This document shows, in pieces, positions 24,943 through 33,065 of a DNA stretch of 64,000 bases; positions within the stretch are counted from its first letter, which is position 1, and each line of letters begins with the position of its first letter. The notes beneath the pieces were generated by a model. The model saw nothing but the letters and a program-made list of their open reading frames with translations. It searched no databases and had not been told where the DNA came from. The DNA is from Affinirhizobium straminoryzae (GTDB lineage: Bacteria; Pseudomonadota; Alphaproteobacteria; Rhizobiales; Rhizobiaceae), in the NCBI RefSeq assembly GCF_007004135.1, contig NZ_VJMG01000078.1, forward strand, positions 1-64,000, in the 5' to 3' direction. The position numbers were made by a program, and so were the translations under genes.

Positions 24943-26073
24943 ATGAACGTGTTCTGGTATATGTGCGCACCCGATGGTGCCTATCCCTGGCAGCCGGAAG
25001 GTTCCCGCAAGGTCGACCTCGGCTATTACAAGCAGCTTGCTCAGGCCTATGATCATCTGGGCTATACGGGTGCTTTGTTTGCGACCGGCGCCCACGACGT
25101 ATGGGTCCTGGCAGGCGCGCTGCTTTCCCAGACGGAGCGGATGAAGTTTCTCGTCGCGATCCATCCGGGCCTCGTCGCGCCGACATTGCTCGCCAAGATG
25201 GCCGCAACTCTGCAGGAGTTTTCACGCGGGCGGCTGCTGATCAACGTCGTGTCCGGCGATGCCAAGATGCTCGGCGCTTATGGCATGACCATGCCGCATG
25301 ACGAGCGCTACGACATGGCGGATGAATATCTGCAGATCTGGCATCGCCTGTTTGCCGGGGAGAGTGTCTCCCATCAGGGCAAATACTTTCAGACGGATGG
25401 TGCCAAGCTGGCGCTGCCGGTTGGCGAAAGCATTGCGCCGCCGCCGCTCTGGTTCGGCGGTTCCTCCGACAAGGCGCTCGAGGTCGCGGCCAGGCATGTC
25501 GACACCTACCTTTCCTGGGGCGAGACGCCCGAGCAGATCAAGGCAAAGATTGATGCCGTGAAGGCGAAGGCGGATCGATATGGCCGAAAGCTGGAATACG
25601 GCATCCGTCTCTACGTGATCGTGCGTGACACCGACGCGAAGGCATGGGAAGCGGCGGCCGACCTTTACGACCGCATGGACGAAGCGGCGATCGCCGCGAA
25701 CCAGCGCTTTGTCGGCAGAAGCGATTCCGTCGGCCAGCGGCGCATGACGGCAATGCATGGCGGCTTGAAGCCGGCAAATCTCAGGGATCTCGAGGTCGCG
25801 CCGAACCTTTGGGCCGGCATCGGCCTCGTGCGCCCGGGGCCCGGTACGGCGATCGTGGGCTCGCCCGACACCGTGATCCGGACTCTGGAGGCCTATCGCA
25901 AGGCCGGCGTCGAGACGTTCATCCTGTCCGGCATGCCGCTTCTGGAAGAAGCCTATCGTTTCGGGGAAAAGGTTCTCCCCCGGCTGGATGTGTCCCGTGA
26001 TGTGTCGCCGGCCCGCCATTTCACATGGTCGACGCTGTTCGATCGCGATCTCTCTACGGTCAAGAGCGCGTAA
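24943..26073 (+). CDS. LLM-class flavin-dependent monooxygenase, alkanesulfonate monooxygenase (SsuD)-like
   Basis: The 376-residue bacterial luciferase-like TIM barrel opens with MNVFWYMCAPDGAYPW and has typical SsuD-type regions: FLVAIHPGLVAPTLLAKMAATL, GRLLINVVSGDA, ERYDMADEYLQIWHRL, PPLWFGGSSDKALEVAARHVDTYLSWGE and GSPDTVIRTLEAYRKAGVETFILSG. SsuD uses FMNH2 and O2 to release sulfite from alkanesulfonates. The length matches the family. No SsuE-like reductase is present in the window, so reduced flavin must come from elsewhere. It is cotranscribed with the SsuA-like gene before it and the TRAP transporter genes after it (11-bp gap). Confidence 0.85.
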   Translation: MNVFWYMCAPDGAYPWQPEGSRKVDLGYYKQLAQAYDHLGYTGALFATGAHDVWVLAGALLSQTERMKFLVAIHPGLVAPTLLAKMAATLQEFSRGRLLINVVSGDAKMLGAYGMTMPHDERYDMADEYLQIWHRLFAGESVSHQGKYFQTDGAKLALPVGESIAPPPLWFGGSSDKALEVAARHVDTYLSWGETPEQIKAKIDAVKAKADRYGRKLEYGIRLYVIVRDTDAKAWEAAADLYDRMDEAAIAANQRFVGRSDSVGQRRMTAMHGGLKPANLRDLEVAPNLWAGIGLVRPGPGTAIVGSPDTVIRTLEAYRKAGVETFILSGMPLLEEAYRFGEKVLPRLDVSRDVSPARHFTWSTLFDRDLSTVKSA

Positions 26074-26084
26074 GGGAGAGCGAT

Positions 26085-27938
26085 ATGAGCCAGCAGGCAT
26101 CTGCCGCAGCATCCGGCCAGTCTTCCATTGTCGATGGCGCAACGGCAATTTCGTCCGGTGTGGCAGGGCGGCTGCTGACATTGATCGAGACTGTGCTCGG
26201 GGCCGTTTCCGCAGTCATCCTCGCTGTCCTGTTGACGGTGGTGCTGGTCAGCGTGACGCTCCGCTATTTCTTCTCGACCGGCTTTATCGGCGCGGAAGAC
26301 CTCGGCATCTGGATGCATGTGGCGCTCATTGCGCTTGGTGCACCTCTCAGCCTCAACAGCGCACTCGCCATGCGGCTCGATGTCTTCGTCCGCATGCTGC
26401 CAGAGCGTTTCGCCCCGGTCACCCAGGCGCTCGGCGATGTGTTCAGCGTCGTGGCCGGGTTGATCATGCTCTTCGGTGGCGGCGAGATCATGCGGATGCT
26501 GGGCGGCATCTCGCCGACGCTTGGCATTCCCGAATGGATCCGGTTCGGATTCCTGGGGGCGGCCGGCGGTTTCGTTCTTCTTGTGCTTTTCCTGCGGCGT
26601 CTGACCGAAGGCCGTGTCGCAGGCGTGATAATGTCGATCCTGGTCGGTGCAGCGCTCTATTTCGGCGTTCCTGAGATCGGCATCGACACACACTATCCGC
26701 CAAGCCTCTTCCTGGCTCTCGTCGCGGCTCTCGGACTTGTTCTGGCCGCGCCCCTGGCGCATGCCTTTCTGGCGGCGGCCTATGTGGCGATCGCCTTCGG
26801 CAGCAGCCTGCCCGAGCCGGCGATCGTCTCCACGACCGTCACCGGAATGTCCAAGTTCCTGCTGCTTGCCATTCCCTTCTTCCTTCTGGTCGGCGGATTG
26901 CTGACCGCCTCCGGCGTCGCCAACCAGCTTGTGCGGTTTGCCGCCTCCATGGTGGGGCATCGCCGGGCAGGGCTGGCGCAGACGACGCTGCTGACCAGTG
27001 TTCTCTTCTCCGGCGCCTCCGGATCTTCTGTCGCGAATGCCGCGTTCGGTGCGTCGACCTTCCAGCCGGAATTGGTCCGGCACGGTTATCCCCCGGCGCA
27101 GGCGGGTGCAATCATTGCGGCAACCTCTGTGCTGGACAATGTGATCCCGCCTTCGATCGCCTTCCTGATCCTCGCCGCCGCGACCAATCTTTCCGTCGGT
27201 TCGCTGCTGGTCGGTGGATTCTTTGCCGGGGGGCTGATGGCTGTCTGCCTTGCCGTCGCCATCCATCTGACCGTTCGCGAGCAGGTGACGCAGCCGCGCG
27301 CCTCCGGGAGGGATCGATGGAAGGCCGCAGTATCCGCCATCCCGGCCTTCGGCCTCGGCGTCATCGTGGTCGTCGGCATTCGCATCGGTATTGTCACGAC
27401 CACGGAAGCAGCGGCGTTGGCGGCATTCTATACCGTCGGTCTCGCGGTCTGGTCCCGGCTCGGCTTCGCCTCAATCTTCGTCGCATTCCGCCAGGCGGCG
27501 ACCGAAGCTGCGGCGATCGGGCTGCTGATCGGCACTGCCGGACCCTTCGCTTTCCTCCTGGCGGTTGACGATGTCTCCGGCCTCGTCACGAATTTCGTGA
27601 CGCTGCTGGGCGGCAGTGCGCTGGCGGTCATCGTTCTTTCGAACACAATCCTGCTTCTCGTCGGGCTCGTCCTGGATATTGGCGCTGCGATCCTGCTTTT
27701 CGGCCCGATCCTGCTGCCGGCAGCCGTTGCCGCAGGGATCGACCCGATCCACTTCGGCGTGATCCTGGTCGTCAACCTGATGATCCATGGCCTGACACCG
27801 CCGCTCGGCATGCTGATCTTCGTCGTCAGCGGCGTTACACGCATTCCGGCCACGGCCCTTTTCCGGGCCGTCGTGCCCTACCTCATCGCTCTGCTTGTAT
27901 CCCTCGCGATCCTTTGCGCCTGGGCGATCCTATTCTAA
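26085..27938 (+). CDS. TRAP transporter permease, fused small (DctQ) and large (DctM) subunits
   Basis: The 617-residue membrane protein has a DctQ-like N-terminal part (about residues 25-190, four helices: VTLRYFFSTGFIGAEDLGIWMHVALIALGAPLSL is the usual DctQ core, seen in pieces) fused to a DctM-like part (helices from about 200 on, with PFFLLVGGLLTASGVANQLV, FSGASGSSVANAAFGASTF, VIPPSIAFLILAAATNLSVG and ILLPAAVAAGIDPIHFGVI). TRAP transporters import organic acids with a sodium gradient, without ATP. The start at 26085 has AAGGGAGAG upstream. The binding protein follows 24 bp downstream. In this context the likely cargo is an organosulfonate or similar anion (inference). Confidence 0.87.
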   Translation: MSQQASAAASGQSSIVDGATAISSGVAGRLLTLIETVLGAVSAVILAVLLTVVLVSVTLRYFFSTGFIGAEDLGIWMHVALIALGAPLSLNSALAMRLDVFVRMLPERFAPVTQALGDVFSVVAGLIMLFGGGEIMRMLGGISPTLGIPEWIRFGFLGAAGGFVLLVLFLRRLTEGRVAGVIMSILVGAALYFGVPEIGIDTHYPPSLFLALVAALGLVLAAPLAHAFLAAAYVAIAFGSSLPEPAIVSTTVTGMSKFLLLAIPFFLLVGGLLTASGVANQLVRFAASMVGHRRAGLAQTTLLTSVLFSGASGSSVANAAFGASTFQPELVRHGYPPAQAGAIIAATSVLDNVIPPSIAFLILAAATNLSVGSLLVGGFFAGGLMAVCLAVAIHLTVREQVTQPRASGRDRWKAAVSAIPAFGLGVIVVVGIRIGIVTTTEAAALAAFYTVGLAVWSRLGFASIFVAFRQAATEAAAIGLLIGTAGPFAFLLAVDDVSGLVTNFVTLLGGSALAVIVLSNTILLLVGLVLDIGAAILLFGPILLPAAVAAGIDPIHFGVILVVNLMIHGLTPPLGMLIFVVSGVTRIPATALFRAVVPYLIALLVSLAILCAWAILF

Positions 27939-27962
27939 CGCTTCTTTTCGGGGACATCAGAC

Positions 27963-28961
27963 ATGACCAATCTCAATCGTCGCAGCCTTTTGAAGACTGC
28001 CGCCACCACCGGCCTCGCACTTGCCACACCCGCCTTTATCCGCACCGCATCCGCCCGCACGACGACGATTACCGTCGCCTCGCTTCTCGGGGACGACAAA
28101 CCGGAAACCAAGGTCTGGGTGAAGATCGCCGAGTTGGTGGATGCCAGACTGCCTGGGCAGTTCAAGTTCAACATCGTCAAGAACGGTGCGCTCGGCGGCG
28201 AAAAGGAGGTGGCCGAAGGCACACGGCTGGGCTCGGTTCACGCCAGCCTTTCGACCGTTTCGTCGCTCTCCGGCTGGGTGCCGGAACTGCAGATCCTCGA
28301 CCTGCCTTTCCTGTTCCGGGATGCGGCTCATGTGCGCCGGACGGTTGACGGTGACGTGGGCACGGATCTGAAGCAGAAGCTCGCGGCCCAGAATTTCGTG
28401 GTCGGCGACTTCATCAATTATGGTGCGCGTCATCTTCTCGCCAAGGAGGCGGTGACGCGGCCCGAGCAGTTGAAGGGCAAGAAGATACGTGTCATCCAGA
28501 GCCCCCTGCACACCAAGCTCTGGAGCGCCTTCGGCACCACGCCGGTCGGCATTCCCATTACCGAAACCTATAACGCACTCTCCACCGGCGTCGCCGACGC
28601 GATGGATCTGACGAAGTCCGCCTATGCCGGCTTCAAGCTCTATGAAGTCGTACCCTATATGACTGAAACCGGCCACATCTGGGCCTCCGGCGTCATCTTT
28701 TATGCGAGTGGATTCTGGAAGCAGTTGAATGATGAGCAGAAGACGGTCTTTCAGGACGCATCGCGTCAGGGGGCTGCCTACTTCAATCAACTGATCGTCG
28801 AGGATGAAGCGCGATCCGTCGAGCAGTCGCTGAAGAATGGCGGCAAGCTTCTCAAGCCGGAAGCCTTTGATGAATGGCAGAAGGGCGCGCAGGGTGTCTG
28901 GCAGGATTTCGCCGGCATCGTTGGCGGGATTGAGCGCATCAAGACGATCCAGACCGCCTGA
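27963..28961 (+). CDS. TRAP transporter periplasmic substrate-binding protein (DctP family)
   Basis: The 332-residue protein has a Tat signal peptide (NRRSLLKTAATTGLALATPAFI then TASA), followed by a DctP fold: EKEVAEGTRLGSVHASLSTVSSLSGWVPELQILDLPFLF, LKGKKIRVIQSPLHTKLWSAFGTTPVGIP and the long helix GVADAMDLTKSAYAGFKLYEV (cited in fragments). The Arg of KKIRVIQ corresponds to the family's carboxylate-binding Arg. It hands substrate to the fused permease encoded 24 bp upstream. Confidence 0.87.
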   Translation: MTNLNRRSLLKTAATTGLALATPAFIRTASARTTTITVASLLGDDKPETKVWVKIAELVDARLPGQFKFNIVKNGALGGEKEVAEGTRLGSVHASLSTVSSLSGWVPELQILDLPFLFRDAAHVRRTVDGDVGTDLKQKLAAQNFVVGDFINYGARHLLAKEAVTRPEQLKGKKIRVIQSPLHTKLWSAFGTTPVGIPITETYNALSTGVADAMDLTKSAYAGFKLYEVVPYMTETGHIWASGVIFYASGFWKQLNDEQKTVFQDASRQGAAYFNQLIVEDEARSVEQSLKNGGKLLKPEAFDEWQKGAQGVWQDFAGIVGGIERIKTIQTA

Positions 28962-29164
28962 CCCTTTGCGGCGACGTTCCCATCGATCGCCACTTCTGTG
29001 GCGATCGAGCGTTCAATACGCGTTCACCGCCATGTCCGCCCCCCTGCCAAAGCTCGGCAGCATTCGGTGCAGGAGAGCCTTTCAGTGAATTTGTTGGAAT
29101 ATTTTTTCTGATGGTTTTTGCGAAAGAGCAGAGGATTCCTCTCCAAATCTATTTAATCTACTAG

Positions 29165-29180
29165 ATTTATAGATATAAAT
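29165..29180. promoter_or_regulatory. AT-rich palindrome upstream of the MetQ-like gene
   Basis: ATTTATA-GA-TATAAAT is a perfect 7+7 palindrome 15 bp upstream of the start codon. The 233-bp gap after the TRAP gene is AT-rich at its right end, unlike its neighbours, so a separate promoter for the metQNI-like genes is likely here and the palindrome could be an operator. No regulator can be named. Confidence 0.4.
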
Positions 29181-29194
29181 TTGAAGGGGCTTCC

Positions 29195-29992
29195 ATGAAA
29201 CTTACTGCTCTGTTGTCCGCGCTGTTGCTTGCCGTCGCTGGTCCGGCGCTGGCTGAAACCGTGAAGATCGGCGTCGTTCCCGGCGTCTATGGTGATTCCG
29301 TTGCGGCACTCGTGCCGGAGGCCAAGGCCGCCGGCATTGATCTCCAGGTCATCGAGTTCAGCGACTGGACGACCCCGAACGAGGCGCTTCAGGCGGGCGA
29401 TCTGGATCTCAACTACTTCCAGCACGTGCCCTTCCTCAACAATGCGATCAAGCAGAAGGGCTATAATATCACGCCGATCGGCGTCGGTACGCTTGCCAAT
29501 ATCGGCATCTATTCCCTGAAACATAAGGATTTCGCCAGCGTACCGCAGGGTGCGACGGTGGCCATTGCCAACGATCCGGTCAACCAGGGCCGCGGCCTGC
29601 TGCTGCTCGCCAAGGGCGGCCTGATCAAGCTGAAGGATGGCGTCGGCTTCCTCGGCACGCTGGATGATATCGTCGATAACCCGAAGAAGGTTACCTTCAA
29701 GGAAGTCGAAGGTCCGCAGCTTGCCCGCGTCACCGGGGATGTGGATCTGGCGCTGGGCTATCCGCACTTCATCATCGCCGCCAAGACCTTTGATCCCGGT
29801 TCGGCGTTGATCTTCTCCGGCATCGATGACAAGCAGTTCGCGATCGTGTTTGCCGCCAACAAGGCCAAGGCCGACAATCCGGCGCTTAAGAAGGTGGTCG
29901 AGCTTTACCAGACCTCCAAGACGGTGCGCGAGGCGATCGCCAAGGGTTTTGCCAATAACCCCAAGCTCTACACGATTGCGTGGGAAAAATGA
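29195..29992 (+). CDS. metQ: MetQ/NlpA-family ABC substrate-binding protein
   Basis: The 265-residue product has a Sec signal peptide (MKLTALLSALLLAVAGPALA) and the NlpA/MetQ domain: VKIGVVPGVYGD, EFSDWTTPNEALQAGDLDLNYFQH (fragments), and ATVAIANDPVNQGRGLLLLAKGGLI. MetQ proteins bind D/L-methionine or related compounds and feed MetNI. It lacks the lipobox Cys seen in E. coli MetQ, so it is a soluble periplasmic protein. GAAGGGGCTTCC precedes the ATG. Its stop overlaps the metN-like start (ATGA). The gene symbol reflects family, not proven substrate; in this cluster the ligand may be another organosulfur compound. Confidence 0.8.
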   Translation: MKLTALLSALLLAVAGPALAETVKIGVVPGVYGDSVAALVPEAKAAGIDLQVIEFSDWTTPNEALQAGDLDLNYFQHVPFLNNAIKQKGYNITPIGVGTLANIGIYSLKHKDFASVPQGATVAIANDPVNQGRGLLLLAKGGLIKLKDGVGFLGTLDDIVDNPKKVTFKEVEGPQLARVTGDVDLALGYPHFIIAAKTFDPGSALIFSGIDDKQFAIVFAANKAKADNPALKKVVELYQTSKTVREAIAKGFANNPKLYTIAWEK

Positions 29993-31146
29993 GCGCCGCT
30001 CTTTTCGACGCAGCGGATGATGTTACACGCGTGGTGGGGGTGACTTCGCGCAGCGCCGAGGAATCGGCGCCGTCATCCGCGGGGAGACCGGCGGCGGTTG
30101 CCGCCGGCTCCATCCGTTTTCAGAAGGTTGAGAAGACCTATCTCTCCTCAGCAGGGCCCGTAAGGGCTCTGACCGATATCACCATTGATGTGCCGGCTGG
30201 TTCCGTCTTCGGGATTATCGGGCGCTCCGGTGCCGGCAAGTCGAGCCTGCTTCGCACGGTCAACCGGCTGGAGCGACCAACCGGCGGCCAGGTGCTGGTC
30301 GACGGCGAGGATATTTCCGCCTTCAACGAGGATCAGCTCGTGGCGCTGCGCCGCCGCGTCGGCATGATTTTCCAGCATTTCAACCTGCTCTCGGCCAAGA
30401 CGGTGTTCGGCAATGTGGCGCTGCCGCTGGTGGTGGCTGGCGTGCCGGCGCAGGAAGTCCGGACAAGGGTTGCCGAGGTTCTGAAGCTTGTCGGACTTGA
30501 GGGCAAGGAGAACACCTATCCCTCGCGGCTCTCTGGTGGACAGAAGCAGCGCGTCGGCATTGCCCGCGCCCTCGTCAGCCGACCGGAAATACTGCTCTGC
30601 GATGAAGCCACTTCAGCGCTCGATCCGGAGACGACGCTCTCGATCCTGTCCCTGCTGAAGGATATCAACCGTCGCCTTGGCCTGACCATCGTTCTGATCA
30701 CCCATGAGATGAGCGTCATCCGCGAAATCTGCGACCATGTTCTGGTGCTGGAGGCAGGGCGGATTGCCGAAACCGGCCGGGTCTGGGAAGTGTTCGGCAA
30801 TCCCCGCCATGAGGCAACAAGGGCTCTCCTGAAACCGCTGGATCGCGGTCTGCCGGACGATCTGACGGAGCGTCTGACCTCGCTTTGGAATGGCGAGCCT
30901 GCGACGGCGCTGGTCGAATTCACCTATACCGGGGCAGGCGGCCTGCAGCCGGATCTCGCCCGTCTTCTGGCGGTTCTCGGTGACGGAACACGGATCATCC
31001 AGAGCAATCTGGACCGCATACAGAGCCATGTCAGCGGTCGTCTGATCGTCGCATCTCCCGCCCGCGCCGATCTGCAACATCTCATCGCCAATCCTGAACT
31101 GGCGCATGCAGCAAGGATCATCGGTTATGACGCCGCAGATGTATGA
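29989..31146 (+). CDS. metN: MetN-type ABC transporter ATP-binding protein with C-terminal NIL domain
   Basis: The 385-residue cytoplasmic ATPase has an about 40-residue variable N-terminal extension, Walker A GRSGAGKSS near residue 79, Q-loop MIFQHFNLLSAKTV, signature LSGGQKQRVGIARAL near residue 180 and Walker B ILLCDEATSALD. The MetN-specific C-terminal NIL domain (about residues 305-385) is the regulatory domain that binds substrate inside the cell and inhibits transport. The start ATG overlaps the metQ stop by 4 bp, and metI starts 20 bp before this gene ends. Confidence 0.87.
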   Translation: MSAALFDAADDVTRVVGVTSRSAEESAPSSAGRPAAVAAGSIRFQKVEKTYLSSAGPVRALTDITIDVPAGSVFGIIGRSGAGKSSLLRTVNRLERPTGGQVLVDGEDISAFNEDQLVALRRRVGMIFQHFNLLSAKTVFGNVALPLVVAGVPAQEVRTRVAEVLKLVGLEGKENTYPSRLSGGQKQRVGIARALVSRPEILLCDEATSALDPETTLSILSLLKDINRRLGLTIVLITHEMSVIREICDHVLVLEAGRIAETGRVWEVFGNPRHEATRALLKPLDRGLPDDLTERLTSLWNGEPATALVEFTYTGAGGLQPDLARLLAVLGDGTRIIQSNLDRIQSHVSGRLIVASPARADLQHLIANPELAHAARIIGYDAADV

Positions 31147-31780
31147 CCGCCTCTGGCATGCCTTTCTCGATACGCTGACGATGGTCGGCGTCTCCGCCAT
31201 CGTCGCGCTTCTGGCAGGCATTCCGCTGGCCGTATTTCTGGTGCTCTCCGCGCCCGGTGGGTTGATCCACGCTCCGCGTGCCAATCGTGTGCTGGGCGCT
31301 GTGATCAACGGCTTTCGGGCCACGCCCTTCATCGTGCTTCTGGTCGCGCTTCTGCCGTTCACCCGTCTGGTCACGGGAACGACGATCGGGGTCTGGGCGG
31401 CCATCGTCCCCTTGTCGATCAGCGCCACGCCGTTCTTTGCCCGCATCGCGGAAGTCAGCCTGCGTGAGGTGGAGCATGGTCTGATCGAGGCCGCGCAGGC
31501 CATCGGCTGCCGGCGCTGGCATATCATCCGGCATGTGCTGCTGCCGGAAGCACTGCCGGGCCTGATCGGCGGCTTCACGATTACGGTGGTGTCCATGATC
31601 GGCGCCTCCGCCATGGCTGGAGCGGTGGGCGCCGGCGGGCTTGGTGATATGGCAATCCGTTACGGCTACCAGCGCTTCGATACGACTGTCATGCTGGCCG
31701 TGATCGTGGTGCTGATTGCAACGGTCTGCATTGTGCAGTTCATCGGCGATACGGCCGTGCGACGCCTGCGCGCCCGGTGA
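31127..31780 (+). CDS. metI: MetI-type ABC transporter permease
   Basis: The 217-residue protein has five hydrophobic helices and the MetI signatures NGFRATPFIVLLVALLPFTRL (in part) and the EAA loop EAAQAIGCRRWHIIRHVLLPEALPG (in part), followed by GAVGAGGLGDMAIRYGYQRFD. It forms the homodimeric channel for MetN and MetQ. The start at 31127 has GCAAGGATC upstream and lies inside the end of metN, which points to translational coupling. Confidence 0.87.
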   Translation: MTPQMYDRLWHAFLDTLTMVGVSAIVALLAGIPLAVFLVLSAPGGLIHAPRANRVLGAVINGFRATPFIVLLVALLPFTRLVTGTTIGVWAAIVPLSISATPFFARIAEVSLREVEHGLIEAAQAIGCRRWHIIRHVLLPEALPGLIGGFTITVVSMIGASAMAGAVGAGGLGDMAIRYGYQRFDTTVMLAVIVVLIATVCIVQFIGDTAVRRLRAR

Positions 31781-31808
31781 TCCGGCTCATTCCATGGAAG
31801 CAGGAGCT

Positions 31809-33062
31809 ATGACCTTGCCCCAGACTAACTTTGCGCTTGAGAGCGATCCCGAGACGCAACAAAGGCCACGTCCTCCGAAGCCTGTTCATCGTATTCGCGA
31901 TGACAGGGAGGCCATCGAGATTGCGCAAGCGCTTGCCGAAACATTCAAGGCGGGCGCGTCCGAACGAGACCGGGAGCGGCTCCTGCCCTGGGATGAAATC
32001 GAGGCCTACACGGCAAGCGGGCTCGGCGCGATCACCGTTCCACGCAGCCATTGCGGTGCTGGCGTGAGCTTTGAGACCTTGGTGAAGGTGTTCGAGATCC
32101 TCTGCGCGGCCGATCCGGCACTCGGGCAAATTCCACAGAACCATTTCGGGGTTCTGGCGCTGGTGCATGACATCGGTAGCGAAGCGCAGAAGGCGCGGGT
32201 TTACGCCGATGTTCTGGCCGGATATCGCATCGGCAATGCCGGGCCTGAGCGCAAGACGAAGCGCGTCAACATCGCGACCACGCGGGTGGAAAAGCATGGT
32301 GAGGCATTGCGACTCACCGGCGAGCGCTTCTATTCCACCGGCTCCATCTTTGCCCATTATATCCCGACGCGGGCCTTGGATGATGAGGGCAGGGCGGTCC
32401 AGGTCTGGGCGCGCCGCGATGATCCGGGTGTGACTGTTGTCGATGACTGGAATTCCTTCGGCCAGAGAACGACTGCCAGCGGCACGGTAAAGTTCGACAA
32501 TGCGAACATCGATCCGCTGCTGGTCTTCCCGGTTTACGCTTTTGTTGACAGGCCGGGTCTGGCCGGTCCCATCTCGCAGATCATCCAGGCAGCGATCGAT
32601 GCCGGCATCGCGCGTGCAGCACTGGAGGATGCGCTGGTGTTTGTACGTGAGAAAGCGCGTCCCTGGATGGATTCAGGACTTGAGCGGGCGGTGGACGATC
32701 CGACCATCATCCACGAAGTCGGGCATCTCGCGACCAACCTGCATGCGGCGCAGGAAATCCTTTACGAGGCGGGGCGTGTTCTCGATGCCGTTGCGGCAGA
32801 ACCTGTAACGGCTGAAAGCAGCGGGCGCGCCTCCGTTGCCGTGGCGGAGGCGAAGATCCTGACCACTGAAATCGCGCTCGAAGCCAGCGAGAAACTTTTT
32901 GATCTCGCCGGTTCCGCCGCCACCCGGGCAGCCCACAATCTCGACCGTCACTGGCGAAACGCACGTGTGCATACGCTGCATGATCCGGTGCGCTGGAAAT
33001 ATCACCTCATCGGCAATTACGAACTGAACGGTATCTTGCCGGCCCGGCACCAGTGGAATTGA
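31809..33062 (+). CDS. SfnB/DszC-like flavin-dependent monooxygenase (acyl-CoA dehydrogenase fold), copy 1
   Basis: The 417-residue protein has the acyl-CoA dehydrogenase fold of the SfnB/DszC group: LPWDEIEAYTASGLGAITVP, PALGQIPQNHFGVLA, a substrate-binding middle domain with RFYSTGSIFAHYIP and DDWNSFGQRTTASGTV, and the C-terminal helix with RHWRNARVHTLHDPVRWKY. SfnB family members take part in dimethyl sulfone and other organosulfur assimilation; DszC oxidises dibenzothiophene with FMNH2. The ATG at 31809 has GCAGGAGCT upstream. It is followed 3 bp later by a paralogue. The precise substrate is unknown. Confidence 0.8.
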   Translation: MTLPQTNFALESDPETQQRPRPPKPVHRIRDDREAIEIAQALAETFKAGASERDRERLLPWDEIEAYTASGLGAITVPRSHCGAGVSFETLVKVFEILCAADPALGQIPQNHFGVLALVHDIGSEAQKARVYADVLAGYRIGNAGPERKTKRVNIATTRVEKHGEALRLTGERFYSTGSIFAHYIPTRALDDEGRAVQVWARRDDPGVTVVDDWNSFGQRTTASGTVKFDNANIDPLLVFPVYAFVDRPGLAGPISQIIQAAIDAGIARAALEDALVFVREKARPWMDSGLERAVDDPTIIHEVGHLATNLHAAQEILYEAGRVLDAVAAEPVTAESSGRASVAVAEAKILTTEIALEASEKLFDLAGSAATRAAHNLDRHWRNARVHTLHDPVRWKYHLIGNYELNGILPARHQWN

Positions 33063-33065
33063 GCA

